Below are positions 15,507 through 24,229 of a stretch of DNA of 64,000 bases, piece after piece. The translations under genes and the position numbers were made by a program. Source of the DNA: Bacteroidia bacterium (GTDB lineage Bacteria; Bacteroidota; Bacteroidia; CAIKAF01); contig JAUHWY010000001.1 in the NCBI GenBank assembly GCA_030427255.1, positions 112,141 through 176,140 of the forward strand. The letters run 5' to 3'. Below the pieces are notes generated by a model. The model saw only the letters and a list, made by a program, of their open reading frames with translations. It made no database searches and was not told where the DNA came from. Within the stretch, counting starts at the first letter, position 1. Every line of letters starts with the position of its first letter.

Positions 15507-16403
15507 TTAAAAGAACAACCAATGGAACCTTAAGTTCTGGCCGCTCCCGCTTTGCCATTCCAAGGTGGGTGCTGGTACTTTGATGTAGTTGAGGGCGTGA
15601 AAAAGGGTGCGCAGCCAGGCTTTTTTGGTGCGGATGCGGGTCCAATCGATGTCGAGGCTGAGGAACAATTGCTGTCGCCGTTCCAAGTGGCTGGTAAGGT
15701 AGGGGTTGGCGCTGCCGCCGGTATAACCTCGGATGCTGTGGCCAAAAGCGAAGTTCAACCATTGCGGAAAGCGGCTTTGGCTGTCTTTTCTTGCAAAAGA
15801 GGAGGGATTGACGGAGAGCCAATAGCGTTGGCCATTGTAATCCTTGAGCCAGGATTCGGCAAAGCTGCTGCCCAAAAGGTTGGGGCGCAAGGGGGCATAT
15901 TCGCTTGGCCAATAGCTGTATTTGAGGCGTATGCGCTGTTCTTGCCAGAGCAATTCTTGGCTAAGCAGGAGGCCGGTGCCGAGGCTGTTGGCCGCTATAT
16001 CGCCCGGAGAAAAGCCCCAGGCCGAAGAAAAGCCGTCGAGCACTTCGATGACTGCTTGATAGGTCCAGCCGGTGAGGCTTCCGGTCCATAAGGCGGCCTT
16101 GGGTTTCATGCCGGCCCAGCGGTTGATGCGGTACAGGTTTTCGCCGATGAGGTAGGCGCTGAGGGCATGGCCGGTTTTGTCCATGCCGCCCCATTGGTTT
16201 AGGTCGTTAAAGAAATGGAAATTGCTTCGTGGGTAATCGGTGAACCAGAGTTGATCTAAAACAACAAGACTGCCTGCAAAACTTGCACCGGTTGCCGACC
16301 ATACGAAGGGTTTGCGCCACTTCGGGGTGTTTGGGAGGCTGTCTTGGGCCCAAGCGTTAAAGGCCAAGCCGCATACAAAGGCAAGTAGCAATAGAGGGCG
16401 CAT
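15507..16403 (-). CDS. DUF2279 family exported protein (YfiM-like)
   Basis: The product (about 298 aa) has a signal peptide (MRPLLLLAFVCGLAFNAWAQ). It then shows the DUF2279 hallmarks: FNDLNQWGGMDKTGHALSAY at about residues 65-85 and SAWGFSPGDIAANSLGTGL. The rest is rich in aromatic residues with alternating patterns and ends in Phe-Phe, suggesting an envelope, perhaps outer-membrane, location. ATG 16409, two codons earlier, is equally possible. Function is not known for this family. Confidence 0.8.
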   Translation of the reverse strand: MRPLLLLAFVCGLAFNAWAQDSLPNTPKWRKPFVWSATGASFAGSLVVLDQLWFTDYPRSNFHFFNDLNQWGGMDKTGHALSAYLIGENLYRINRWAGMKPKAALWTGSLTGWTYQAVIEVLDGFSSAWGFSPGDIAANSLGTGLLLSQELLWQEQRIRLKYSYWPSEYAPLRPNLLGSSFAESWLKDYNGQRYWLSVNPSSFARKDSQSRFPQWLNFAFGHSIRGYTGGSANPYLTSHLERRQQLFLSLDIDWTRIRTKKAWLRTLFHALNYIKVPAPTLEWQSGSGQNLRFHWLFF

Positions 16404-16424
16404 GCCCAAAGGTACGGCCTAATT

Positions 16425-16913
16425 CTAAACCAAGGATTTTGTCTTTTGTCGTTTTGGGGCCAACCGTAGCTTAGAGAGCAGTTGGTTGAGCTGTTGCACT
16501 TCGTTGTCGGAAAGACTGCCTGTGATTTCTTGCATGCCGTCTTGCTGCTGTTCTATGCGGTTTAGGAGTTCCAGACCGGCTTCGGTAATGGTTATGTCTA
16601 CCAGTCTCCGGTCGTGTGGGCATGGGGTTTTGTGGACCAGTCCTTTTTTTAGCAAGCGGTCCACGATTTTGGGGGTGTCGCTCATTTTTTCGAGCATTTC
16701 TTCCCTTAAGTGCAGGGTTGACAAGGGCTTGGGATTGTGTTGCTTAAGGATTTGTAAAGCATTGTATTGCGTAAGTGTAATATCAAAAGTTTTGAGCAGG
16801 TGATTCATATGGTTCCTGAGCCATGAGGCGCTGAGCAACAGGTTGGCACGAAGGCGGTCGGCTTCGTGAACAAAATGAAATCGGTTTAGCTCATCGGTTT
16901 TCCAATGTTTCAT
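16425..16913 (-). CDS. MarR-family transcriptional regulator
   Basis: The 162-residue protein has the MarR winged helix: LTQYNALQILKQHNPKPLST, then a recognition region (EKMSDTPKIVDRLLKKGLV) and the wing with CPHDRRLVDITITEAG, containing the diagnostic D-R-R. Start ATG 16913 gives a normal family length; a further in-frame start at 16949 adds a poorly conserved leader. It is divergent from the GNAT-nitrilase gene. The ligand is unknown. Confidence 0.85.
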   Translation of the reverse strand: MKHWKTDELNRFHFVHEADRLRANLLLSASWLRNHMNHLLKTFDITLTQYNALQILKQHNPKPLSTLHLREEMLEKMSDTPKIVDRLLKKGLVHKTPCPHDRRLVDITITEAGLELLNRIEQQQDGMQEITGSLSDNEVQQLNQLLSKLRLAPKRQKTKSLV

Positions 16914-17039
16914 TTTATCAAAGGTTGGGACGGAACTAAAAGTAAACAAAAAAATAAAATCAGAGATTTGATGGTCAAAAAAGAAAGCTATTTAGTGCAC
17001 AATTTTGCTGCTTTAGCCTGTATAGCTCTTTAGGCTTTG

Positions 17040-17047
17040 TACCTTTG
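17040..17047 (+). promoter_or_regulatory. -7 promoter element TACCTTTG
   Basis: A perfect TAnnTTTG match, 3 nt before the ATG at 17051. A TTG at 17045 in the same frame lies within the element and is not a credible start. Confidence 0.55.
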
Positions 17048-17050
17048 GGT

Positions 17051-18589
17051 ATGGAGGATTCGATGCATATTGAACTGCGGAACTTGCAGTTGTCTGATTA
17101 TCTGGGCATGCGTGAGGCCATGCAAAAGGCGTATCCGGGTTGGGAAGGTGGATATTGGTCCGAAGCCTCGCTTGGAAAACTGCTTCAGGTTTTTCCGGAA
17201 GGCCAGTTTTGCATTACGGTGAATGGGGTAGTGGCGGGAATTGCCCTGTCCATTATTGTACAGTACGACCGCTTTGGCGATAGGCACAGTTACCAATCCA
17301 TAACTGGCGATTACAGCTTTTCGACCCATACGGCTGAAGGAGATACCCTTTATGGCATAGAAGTATTTGTGCATCCCGATTTTAGAGGAAAGCGTTTGGC
17401 GCGCCGCTTATACGATGCCCGAAAAGAGCTGTGCGAATATTTGAATTTAAAGGCCATTGTGGCCGGTGGAAGAATTCCGGGCTATGCAGCCCATGCCGAC
17501 AAGTTAACGCCCCAAGCCTATATTTTAAAGGTCAAGCAAAAAGAGCTGTTCGATCCTACGCTAACCTTTCAATTGTCCAACGACTTTCATGTGAAGCGGG
17601 TATTGAAAGGTTATTTGCCCGGGGACAAAGACAGCCGAGAATATGCTACCCTGTTGGAGTGGATCAACATCCATTACCAAGTGGAAGAATATCCCTTGCA
17701 TGCCTCCAAGCCCGTAGTTCGGTTGGGTTTGGTGCAATGGCAAATGCGACCACTTTCCGGTATTTCGGCCTTGGCAGATCAGCTGGAGTTTTTTATTGAC
17801 GCCTTGTCGGGATACAAAACCGATTTCATTTTGTTTCCGGAGCTGTTTAATGCACCCTTGATGGCGCAGTTTAACCACCTTTCGGAGGCGCAAGCCATGC
17901 GGGAACTGGCAGGTTATACAGAGGAGTTGAGGCGCATTTTTACTGATTTTGCCGTGAGTTATAATGCCAACATCATCACAGGCAGTATGCCTTTAGTGGA
18001 AGATGGTTTGCTGTACAATGTAGGCTATTTGTGCCGGCGCGATGGGACTTGGGAATCCTACAAGAAAATCCATATTACGCCTTCGGAACAACAGGCCTGG
18101 GGCATGGTGGGCGGAAACGTGATTCAAGCCTTTGACACCGACTGCGGCAGGGTTGGAATACTGATTTGCTACGATGTAGAATTTCCTGAATTGGGCAGGT
18201 TGCTGGCCGACCAGGGAGTGAAAATTTTGTTTGTTCCTTTTCTTACGGATACGCAGAACGGCTATACACGCGTGCGGCATTGTGCCATGGCACGAGCCAT
18301 AGAAAACGAATGCTACGTGGCCTTGGCAGGTTCGGTAGGCAATTTGCCTAGGGTAGAAAATATGGACATTCAGTTTGCCCAATCGGCTGTGTTTACGCCC
18401 AGCGATTTTGCCTTTCCTACCAACGCCATTAAGGCAGAGGCTACGCCAAATACAGAAATGACCTTAATTGTTGACGTAGATGTGACTTTATTGGACGAAT
18501 TGCATAGCTTGGGTTCGGTTCGGAATTTAAAGGACCGCAGACCCGATGTGTATGCGCTAAAGCCGGTGAGCAAAAATACAGACCACTAA
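17051..18589 (+). CDS. Fusion of GNAT acetyltransferase and carbon-nitrogen hydrolase (nitrilase superfamily)
   Basis: Two enzymes share this 512-residue chain. Residues about 5-165 form a GNAT domain with YGIEVFVHPDFRGKRLARRL, where R-G-K-R-L is the acetyl-CoA loop. Residues about 215-510 are a nitrilase-like amidase with a full catalytic triad: Glu in FILFPELFNAP, Lys in SYKKIHITPSE and Cys in GILICYDVEFPE. The fusion is known as a family in several phyla; its substrate is not known. Acetylation and amide hydrolysis of related compounds is an inference. No membrane segments are present. Confidence 0.88.
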   Translation: MEDSMHIELRNLQLSDYLGMREAMQKAYPGWEGGYWSEASLGKLLQVFPEGQFCITVNGVVAGIALSIIVQYDRFGDRHSYQSITGDYSFSTHTAEGDTLYGIEVFVHPDFRGKRLARRLYDARKELCEYLNLKAIVAGGRIPGYAAHADKLTPQAYILKVKQKELFDPTLTFQLSNDFHVKRVLKGYLPGDKDSREYATLLEWINIHYQVEEYPLHASKPVVRLGLVQWQMRPLSGISALADQLEFFIDALSGYKTDFILFPELFNAPLMAQFNHLSEAQAMRELAGYTEELRRIFTDFAVSYNANIITGSMPLVEDGLLYNVGYLCRRDGTWESYKKIHITPSEQQAWGMVGGNVIQAFDTDCGRVGILICYDVEFPELGRLLADQGVKILFVPFLTDTQNGYTRVRHCAMARAIENECYVALAGSVGNLPRVENMDIQFAQSAVFTPSDFAFPTNAIKAEATPNTEMTLIVDVDVTLLDELHSLGSVRNLKDRRPDVYALKPVSKNTDH

Positions 18590-18625
18590 GCCTTCCAAAA
18601 GGCTTTGAGCCAAAATAATCCGTAC

Positions 18626-19522
18626 TTACAAAGCACCGCTTAACCAGTCGCTAAAAGGAGCCAGTTCTGTGCAGGTCATTTCGGCGCCGTACAAACCCTG
18701 AAAAGGAATTCCGTCGCGTCGAATTCGATTGGCGTGTATAATTCCGATGAGTTTCCAGCCATTGCTGTCGGGAAAGAATACACCTCCGCCGCTATCGCCA
18801 CTTGAGCTCAAATATTCTAAAGGCAGGGCCTCTCCACTGCCGGTGCGACTCATGGATTTAAACTCGGGGTGATCCATGTCGGCAAGCAATAATGCGCTGG
18901 GTTTTCCCCAGTTTAGCCAGCCCAAATAGGCCATGCTGCTGTCGATTCGGTTTTCACCGGCGCGGCGTTTTATCTCAGGACCAAAGGTTCTTTTAAAATT
19001 GGCATCCATCAATGGACTGTAGCCACACCACACGGTTTTTGCCCCTTTTGGAAGGGTGGGGGAGTTGCCCCATTGGGCCGGTCTTGTATTTTTTACGGGT
19101 TTGTTGAGCTTCAATAACATTAAATCGGGGCCGGTGCCTAAGCGGTAGTCGGGATGGCAGGTCCAATCCACGATTTCGTAATTCTTTTGGTTGAACCAAA
19201 CCCTTAAAAAGCCTAAAGGTAAAATGCGTTCTTCCACTACTTTTTCGACCTCTTCGCCATTGGCTAAACGGTGCTTTTGGAATTTGTATTCAAATAAGTT
19301 GTGGGCTGCCGTAAGCACATGCAGCGAATCCACAAGCACGCAGGAACCCAATAAGGTTTCTCCCTGTTTGTCGCCAATCCAACCAACCGATTGCAACTCC
19401 GGTTGGGCTCCCAAGGCCTCGTAGGCATCCGCTGTAGCGTCGTGACGTATGTATCCGCCTGAACCTGAGTAGGGAATCAGTAGGCTCAACAGAAATAGGG
19501 CAAGGCCGACACGGTTTTCCAA
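18626..19522 (-). CDS. Secreted trypsin-like serine protease
   Basis: The product of about 298 residues has a signal-like N-terminus (GLALFLLSLLIPYSG). It carries the S1 catalytic triad: His in VLTAAHNLFEY, Asp in GTGPDLMLLKL and Ser in SSGDSGGGVFF. It should act in the periplasm or outside the cell. The start is uncertain: the frame opens with TTG at 19522, which overlaps a -7-like sequence, so a start a few codons further in is possible. It is tail-to-head with the TonB receptor gene. Confidence 0.82.
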   Translation of the reverse strand: MENRVGLALFLLSLLIPYSGSGGYIRHDATADAYEALGAQPELQSVGWIGDKQGETLLGSCVLVDSLHVLTAAHNLFEYKFQKHRLANGEEVEKVVEERILPLGFLRVWFNQKNYEIVDWTCHPDYRLGTGPDLMLLKLNKPVKNTRPAQWGNSPTLPKGAKTVWCGYSPLMDANFKRTFGPEIKRRAGENRIDSSMAYLGWLNWGKPSALLLADMDHPEFKSMSRTGSGEALPLEYLSSSGDSGGGVFFPDSNGWKLIGIIHANRIRRDGIPFQGLYGAEMTCTELAPFSDWLSGAL

Positions 19523-19561
19523 AGGATAGCAGCTAATTGTCCTATTAAGATAGGCAATTCT

Positions 19562-22000
19562 TTAAAAGTCTACAATAATTCCCAAGGTGGGCAATACGGT
19601 TCCTGAGGTATTGTCCAAGGTTTTGGTCAAATATCGGGAAGGATCCTCCGGATCGGTAATGGGATTGCCGTTGGCGTCTTCTTGCACGGTAAGGAATGGC
19701 CTAGATTGCGCTTGGAAATTGTAGAGGTTTTGAATGTCCAAATATAGGTTTAGCGACCACTTGTTGAAATACCATACTTTATCTACCCGAATGTCCAATT
19801 GATGAAAGGCCGGAATGCGTTGGCTGTTGAGCTGGTCCACATCCTCAATGCCTCGGTTGGTAACGTCCCATACCTGCTTAAGCGAAGAGGTTGCCACATC
19901 GTAAGGGGTAAAGGGTTGCCCATCTACGTACCGAAACCGAACTCCAAATTCCCAGTTTCGCTTGATTTTGTAGCCGGCAGTAAGGCTTAAGATATGGCGA
20001 GAATCCCAAGCCGAGGGTACATAATTCCCATCTTTATCTTCAAATTCGCTGCGCACCAAGGTATAGGCAAGAATTCCGTAAAATCCTTTGTAAAGTTTTT
20101 GCTGAACCAGCACTTCCAAGCCATAAGCTCTGCCTTCGGCGCTGCTTTCTGCCGGTACATTGCCCACCACCCCAAAATCGGCCCCGGCATTGGCCAGCGA
20201 AACGCTATCGCGCAGCGAAAAAGGGTAATCGGCATATATCTTGTAAAATCCTTCGGTAGTAATTCGGGTGTTTTCGGTAGGTGCGAACTCCAAACCGGCC
20301 ACAAAATGGTCGCTGCGGATGTACCGTAGGTTGTTGGTTTGGTTTACCAAATTGCCTGACTCGTCACCCACGCCAAGTATGGTGTAGGCAGGACGTTGGT
20401 AATAGCGTCCTACGCTCATATTTACGGCCCATTTGGGTAGGAAATAGTAGGAGGCACTAAAGCGTGGACTCAACTGGTTGAGTGGATTAGCCATGTGGGC
20501 GTTGTAGTTGTTGTTGTCCATGCGCACTCCAAAGGAAAGGGTTAAATCTTCTCCAAAAAAGCTGCGGCTTACGGTACCAAAAGCCGATCCGTTGTACAGG
20601 TTTAATCCACTGTTGAAATCAATGGTGTCTACCCCTTCAAAGGTGTTTATTCGGTTGTAGGTGCGGTTGGTAAAGCGGGCATACATGGCTCCGGCCCCTA
20701 CGTTGAATTTCCATCCGCCTTTGCGGAAATCAAATTCGTAACGGAGGCGGTTTTCGGCCTCTTGCGAGCGGTAAAACAAAATGAGGTTGCTGTCTACCTC
20801 CACATTGTTTTGGTATTTTTCGGCCTCGTTGTTTAGCATATTTCGGCTAAGCACTAAGGTGTGGCGGTTTCCTTTCTCGGTAAACTGTCGGTATACCGCT
20901 CCTAAGGTGTAGTTCCACTGTTCGTTTTTGGGCAATACCCTGAGTTGATAACGTTGCTCTTCGGTTTCGTTGGCGGCACGGTTTAGGCTAAACAAGTCAA
21001 TGGCTCCTAAGCCCAACACCGTGAGTTCGCTCCGTGGATTGAATTTGACCTTATACTTGAATTGGAAATCGTAATAGGTAGGCAAAAAGGGCAATTTAAG
21101 CGCAGCAAACAGGAACTGCAAATAAGAAGTCCGTGCCGAAACAATAAGGGAGCTTTTTTTGCCTATGGGGCCGTCTGCGGCTATGGCGGCATCGGAGCTG
21201 CCAATGGTTCCACGGAATTTCCAGCGGTCGGTATTGCCATCTATTTGTTTAAACTCAAGCACGCTGCTCAGTGCATTGCCCCTATTGGCCGGAAAGGCAC
21301 TAGACAAAAAGTCTACCTCGCGTATTAGATTTACGTTTATAATGCCCACCGGGCCACCACTCGCTCCTTGGGTCTGAAAGTGGTTGATGACCGGAACTTC
21401 AACTCCGTCCAAAAAGAACCGATTTTCGTTGGGAGCTCCTCCACGAATGATAATGTCGTTTCTAAAGGCCGGGGTGCTACCCACGCCGGGAAAAGAACGC
21501 AGCACATTGCTAATGTCTCGGTTGCCGCCCGGGTTGCGTTCGATTTCGGCAATACCTATAGTGCGCAGACTTACGGGACTTTCCGGGGTTTTGTTGTAGG
21601 GGGAGGGCCGCACCTCAACCTCTTCTAAGGTGCGTGTACTGGCCGAAAGCCGGATTTCTACCGTGGAAGGTTGGTTTAGGCGCACGTCCACATCCCTGTA
21701 AATTTGCGACTCATAGCCCACACAGCTAACCCTTAAATTCTGAAAACCGGGATCCACGCCTTCAATGGTAAATTTGCCTTCAAAATCGGTGCTGGCACCT
21801 AAGGTTGTGCCTTCTACCACCACCGTTGCCACCGGAACCGGCTCGTTGCTCAAGGCATCTAAAACGATACCTTCAATGCTTCCGGTTTTGTTTTGGGCCA
21901 CTAAGTTGCCACTTAATGCAAATAAAATTACCGCAACTAAGGAACAGCACCTATTTTTGACCTTGCTAACCCTTTTGAATTTTGCCCCGATGTACGTCAT
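19562..22000 (-). CDS. TonB-dependent outer-membrane receptor with carboxypeptidase-like domain
   Basis: The 812-residue protein has a signal peptide (CCSLVAVILFALSGNLVAQ). A carboxypeptidase-regulatory-like domain follows (SIEGIVLDALSNEPVPVATV), then a plug (GGNRDISNVLRSFPGVGSTP, DIIIRGGAPNENRFFLDGVE) and a C-terminal beta barrel ending LPTLGIIVDF, with the terminal Phe needed for insertion. The ligand is unknown and no SusD partner is adjacent. ATG 22000 is the only start codon close before the signal peptide. It shares the tetranucleotide CATG with the divergent gene at 21999, so both promoters must lie inside the opposite coding sequence. Confidence 0.88.
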   Translation of the reverse strand: MTYIGAKFKRVSKVKNRCCSLVAVILFALSGNLVAQNKTGSIEGIVLDALSNEPVPVATVVVEGTTLGASTDFEGKFTIEGVDPGFQNLRVSCVGYESQIYRDVDVRLNQPSTVEIRLSASTRTLEEVEVRPSPYNKTPESPVSLRTIGIAEIERNPGGNRDISNVLRSFPGVGSTPAFRNDIIIRGGAPNENRFFLDGVEVPVINHFQTQGASGGPVGIINVNLIREVDFLSSAFPANRGNALSSVLEFKQIDGNTDRWKFRGTIGSSDAAIAADGPIGKKSSLIVSARTSYLQFLFAALKLPFLPTYYDFQFKYKVKFNPRSELTVLGLGAIDLFSLNRAANETEEQRYQLRVLPKNEQWNYTLGAVYRQFTEKGNRHTLVLSRNMLNNEAEKYQNNVEVDSNLILFYRSQEAENRLRYEFDFRKGGWKFNVGAGAMYARFTNRTYNRINTFEGVDTIDFNSGLNLYNGSAFGTVSRSFFGEDLTLSFGVRMDNNNYNAHMANPLNQLSPRFSASYYFLPKWAVNMSVGRYYQRPAYTILGVGDESGNLVNQTNNLRYIRSDHFVAGLEFAPTENTRITTEGFYKIYADYPFSLRDSVSLANAGADFGVVGNVPAESSAEGRAYGLEVLVQQKLYKGFYGILAYTLVRSEFEDKDGNYVPSAWDSRHILSLTAGYKIKRNWEFGVRFRYVDGQPFTPYDVATSSLKQVWDVTNRGIEDVDQLNSQRIPAFHQLDIRVDKVWYFNKWSLNLYLDIQNLYNFQAQSRPFLTVQEDANGNPITDPEDPSRYLTKTLDNTSGTVLPTLGIIVDF
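21977..21984 (+). promoter_or_regulatory. -7-like element GAATTTTG inside the TonB receptor gene
   Basis: GAATTTTG lies 14 nt before ATG 21999, with a TTTG (21956-21959) 17 bp upstream. It lies in the signal-peptide codons of the divergent receptor gene. It is a weak match, proposed because the plus-strand gene has no other upstream space. Confidence 0.35.
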
Positions 22001-22940
22001 GAAATATATAGTTTGTCTGTTTTCAATCCTGAGCTTTGTGCTTGCCAATTCGGTTTCTGCACAAAATCGGCTCAGCCTTCCAAAGCCCAAAGCGAGCGAC
22101 CATCCCTTCGATTTTGCCCGTTTTTTGGACAACGAAGTTACGCCACTCAAAGATCGTTTGGATGAGTTTTTTACCATTTATGCTTCCGGCAATGCCGATC
22201 GTTTGTCGTTTATTTCCGAGCTTATCAACACAGAAGCCCGCCGCTTGTTCAATGAACTTCAAAGTCTTGAGCGCCGCGAGGGCGACGAAAAGATACGGGA
22301 AGCCTACCTTTCCTTTGCTCAGTTTGCCATGAATTCCTCCAAAGTTTTTCAGCAAGTGGCCGCAGAAGCCCCTTCCTTTCCGGAGGGTGAACGCAATCCT
22401 GAGCTCCTGAAACCTAAAGCAAAAGAAGCCTATTTGGCCGCACTCCGTTTGCGTAAAGGATACATCTCCAGGGTGCAGCATTTGCTCCAGACCCACCAAA
22501 CTTTTGGCCAAGAAAACGCCGAAGCTTTCGCCAATTACCCGGCATCAAAGCTCATGCAGCTTTTGCAGGACATGAAACGCGGCATTTTTGCACGTCCGGC
22601 CGTTTATCTTGATTTTCTTGCCGAACCCGAATCCTACGAACGTGGAACCCGCTATGTCTTTCAAATCGACCAAGGAATGGTAACCGATAAAATGGCGTAT
22701 CAAGACCAGTTCGATGCCCTCAGCGAAAACATCAGCAACGCCTTGCAAAGCATGGCCTTAGATTGGAAAATGGAACCATGGGACAAAGCTGCTGACCGCC
22801 TGGTGGTCATTATGCCCGCCCGCTACGCCTACCCCCGCGCACCCTTGGCAGTAATTCGCCTAAAAAGCAATCCCGGCGAGGTAGAATCAGCCCTAACCTT
22901 GGAATTGTATAGCCAAGTGCCCGGGTTTTTAAAAAAATAG
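21999..22940 (+). CDS. Secreted protein, possibly LIC11966-like
   Basis: The 313-residue protein starts with a clear signal peptide (MKYIVCLFSILSFVLANSVS then AQ), fixing the start at 21999. The mature part is mostly helical (RRLFNELQSLERREGDEKIR, AQFAMNSSKVFQQVAAEA) with a short beta-rich end. It shares layout and the opening H-P-F-D-(F/Y) motif with the gene at 23315, so they look like old duplicates. A resemblance to the LIC11966 surface-protein family is only a suggestion. Its start codon overlaps that of the divergent TonB receptor gene. Confidence 0.7.
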   Translation: MKYIVCLFSILSFVLANSVSAQNRLSLPKPKASDHPFDFARFLDNEVTPLKDRLDEFFTIYASGNADRLSFISELINTEARRLFNELQSLERREGDEKIREAYLSFAQFAMNSSKVFQQVAAEAPSFPEGERNPELLKPKAKEAYLAALRLRKGYISRVQHLLQTHQTFGQENAEAFANYPASKLMQLLQDMKRGIFARPAVYLDFLAEPESYERGTRYVFQIDQGMVTDKMAYQDQFDALSENISNALQSMALDWKMEPWDKAADRLVVIMPARYAYPRAPLAVIRLKSNPGEVESALTLELYSQVPGFLKK

Positions 22941-22948
22941 GAATGTAT

Positions 22949-23213
22949 TTGGGCGCCTTTTCCCGTCCTCACTGCTACTCCGGCCCTGAAAAAACCGGTG
23001 CAGCAGGGCAGGTCGGGGTTTGCTGCGCGCCACCGCGCCCTGCTCCTTCGCACCAAATTCCGAACAAAACGGCGTTCGGCCCGCTTCCAATTTACCAATT
23101 GGCCCACTCATACAGCCCCTTGCTTTTGCAAAACATGCAGTGAAGAGCTGCTATAGAATGGCCGTTTTTATGCTTTTTCCCGGGCCGGGGTAATCCGTTC
23201 GGCCGGGGGCGCA
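22949..23213. repeat. Structured GC-rich intergenic element (family A, long form)
   Basis: It begins TTTGGGCGCCTTTTCCCGTC and ends TTCGGCCGGGGGCGCATG, matching the ends of the 862 and 39221 copies, but is about 265 bp. Inside are CCGGCCCTG/CAGGGC-type and GCGCGCCACCGCGC inverted segments. It may contain a second insertion near 23080-23170, where sequence becomes less GC-rich. It fills most of the gap between the two related secreted-protein genes. Confidence 0.6.
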
Positions 23214-23302
23214 TGGTCTATTTTCCGGAGTATGTTTTCCCGATAAAGGACAAGGTTTTTGCAGCTTTGCCCGAAGGATAGCTCCCTCTCCAAACACTTC
23301 CT

Positions 23303-23310
23303 TATCTTTG
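23303..23310 (+). promoter_or_regulatory. -7 promoter element TATCTTTG
   Basis: A perfect TAnnTTTG match ending 4 nt before ATG 23315. No TTG at -33. Confidence 0.55.
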
Positions 23311-23314
23311 AACC

Positions 23315-24226
23315 ATGCGCTTTTTTCGACTATACTTCTTTGGTGTTTTTTATGGCATACTAAGCTTGGCTGCTTTCACTCAAACGGCTGAATGGCATCC
23401 CTTTGACTATTCACGTCTGCATGCACGAAGCATTGAGACGGTGGTTCGAATGGCCAGCAACGCCATTCAAGGCTTTGGAAAGCAAGATTCCGCAGCACAA
23501 GTCAAGGCCTTTGAGGAAACCATTCAAATGGTTCAGCTTCAAAAGCAAGCCTGTGACACCTTTCCCACCGACTTTAAGGGCAATGCAAGCCTTCATAAAG
23601 CGGCTTTAGTTTTTTTTAGCAAAGCCCAAGATTCCTTGGTCCCCGGTTTTGTTTGGCTTGCCCGGCATGCCACGGTTTATCCACCCGACATCAAAACCCA
23701 AGACGATTTAAGCCCCGAAGATTTGGAAGCTTACATGAACCTAAACGGCATCAACCAGCTGCTTACCCGATACTTTAACGAGTACCAAGCCGCCAGTAAG
23801 GCTTTCGATCAAGAGCATCAATCTTCCTATACCGAATATGCTTGTTTTGCCCTGCAACGGGCCATGGACTTGACACGTGAAGCACAAAAACAGGGCGCAC
23901 CCACAGAGGACGGCCCCTTTATTTTTGATATCAAAGGGTTTTGGGACAAAAATGGACCGGCAGGGCCAAAATTGAATTTCACCTTTGGAAAAGGCCCCGT
24001 GCAAGGCGTGGGGCAAATAAAACCACAATTCGATAGACTTATCGAAAGCTTTAAGCAATGCCTTCCTACCGATTGGAATATACATAAGGTAGAGTTGGTA
24101 GGCGGTATTTCATGGCATATCCAAAGCTCCAAGCAAGGCTGGGGACACGCGCCTTACGCGGTAGTTTCTCTAGAGCAACGAGGCCGAAGCGGTGAAATGA
24201 TATTTTGGATTCAAGTATTTCCTTAA
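23315..24226 (+). CDS. Secreted protein related to the gene at 21999
   Basis: The 303-residue protein has a signal peptide (LYFFGVFYGILSLAAFTQ). A mainly helical body follows, starting EWHPFDYSRLHARSIETVV, comparable to HPFDFARFLDN in the protein from 21999. A final beta-rich part (HAPYAVVSLEQRGRSGEMIF) parallels the last part of that protein (RAPLAVIRL...ESALTLEL). Function unknown. The adenine deaminase start lies 3 nt after its stop, which suggests co-transcription, though no functional link is evident. Confidence 0.7.
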   Translation: MRFFRLYFFGVFYGILSLAAFTQTAEWHPFDYSRLHARSIETVVRMASNAIQGFGKQDSAAQVKAFEETIQMVQLQKQACDTFPTDFKGNASLHKAALVFFSKAQDSLVPGFVWLARHATVYPPDIKTQDDLSPEDLEAYMNLNGINQLLTRYFNEYQAASKAFDQEHQSSYTEYACFALQRAMDLTREAQKQGAPTEDGPFIFDIKGFWDKNGPAGPKLNFTFGKGPVQGVGQIKPQFDRLIESFKQCLPTDWNIHKVELVGGISWHIQSSKQGWGHAPYAVVSLEQRGRSGEMIFWIQVFP

Positions 24227-24229
24227 CAC

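Noticed and set aside
14941-15912. Long form of the hypothetical protein (323 codons)
   Set aside because: Its first 135 codons lie antiphase inside the DUF2279 gene and are low-complexity Arg/Pro/His; ATG 15504 is the sensible start.
15552-16091. Plus-strand frame of 179 codons opposite DUF2279
   Set aside because: Antisense shadow of a GC-rich gene; no start signal and no family.
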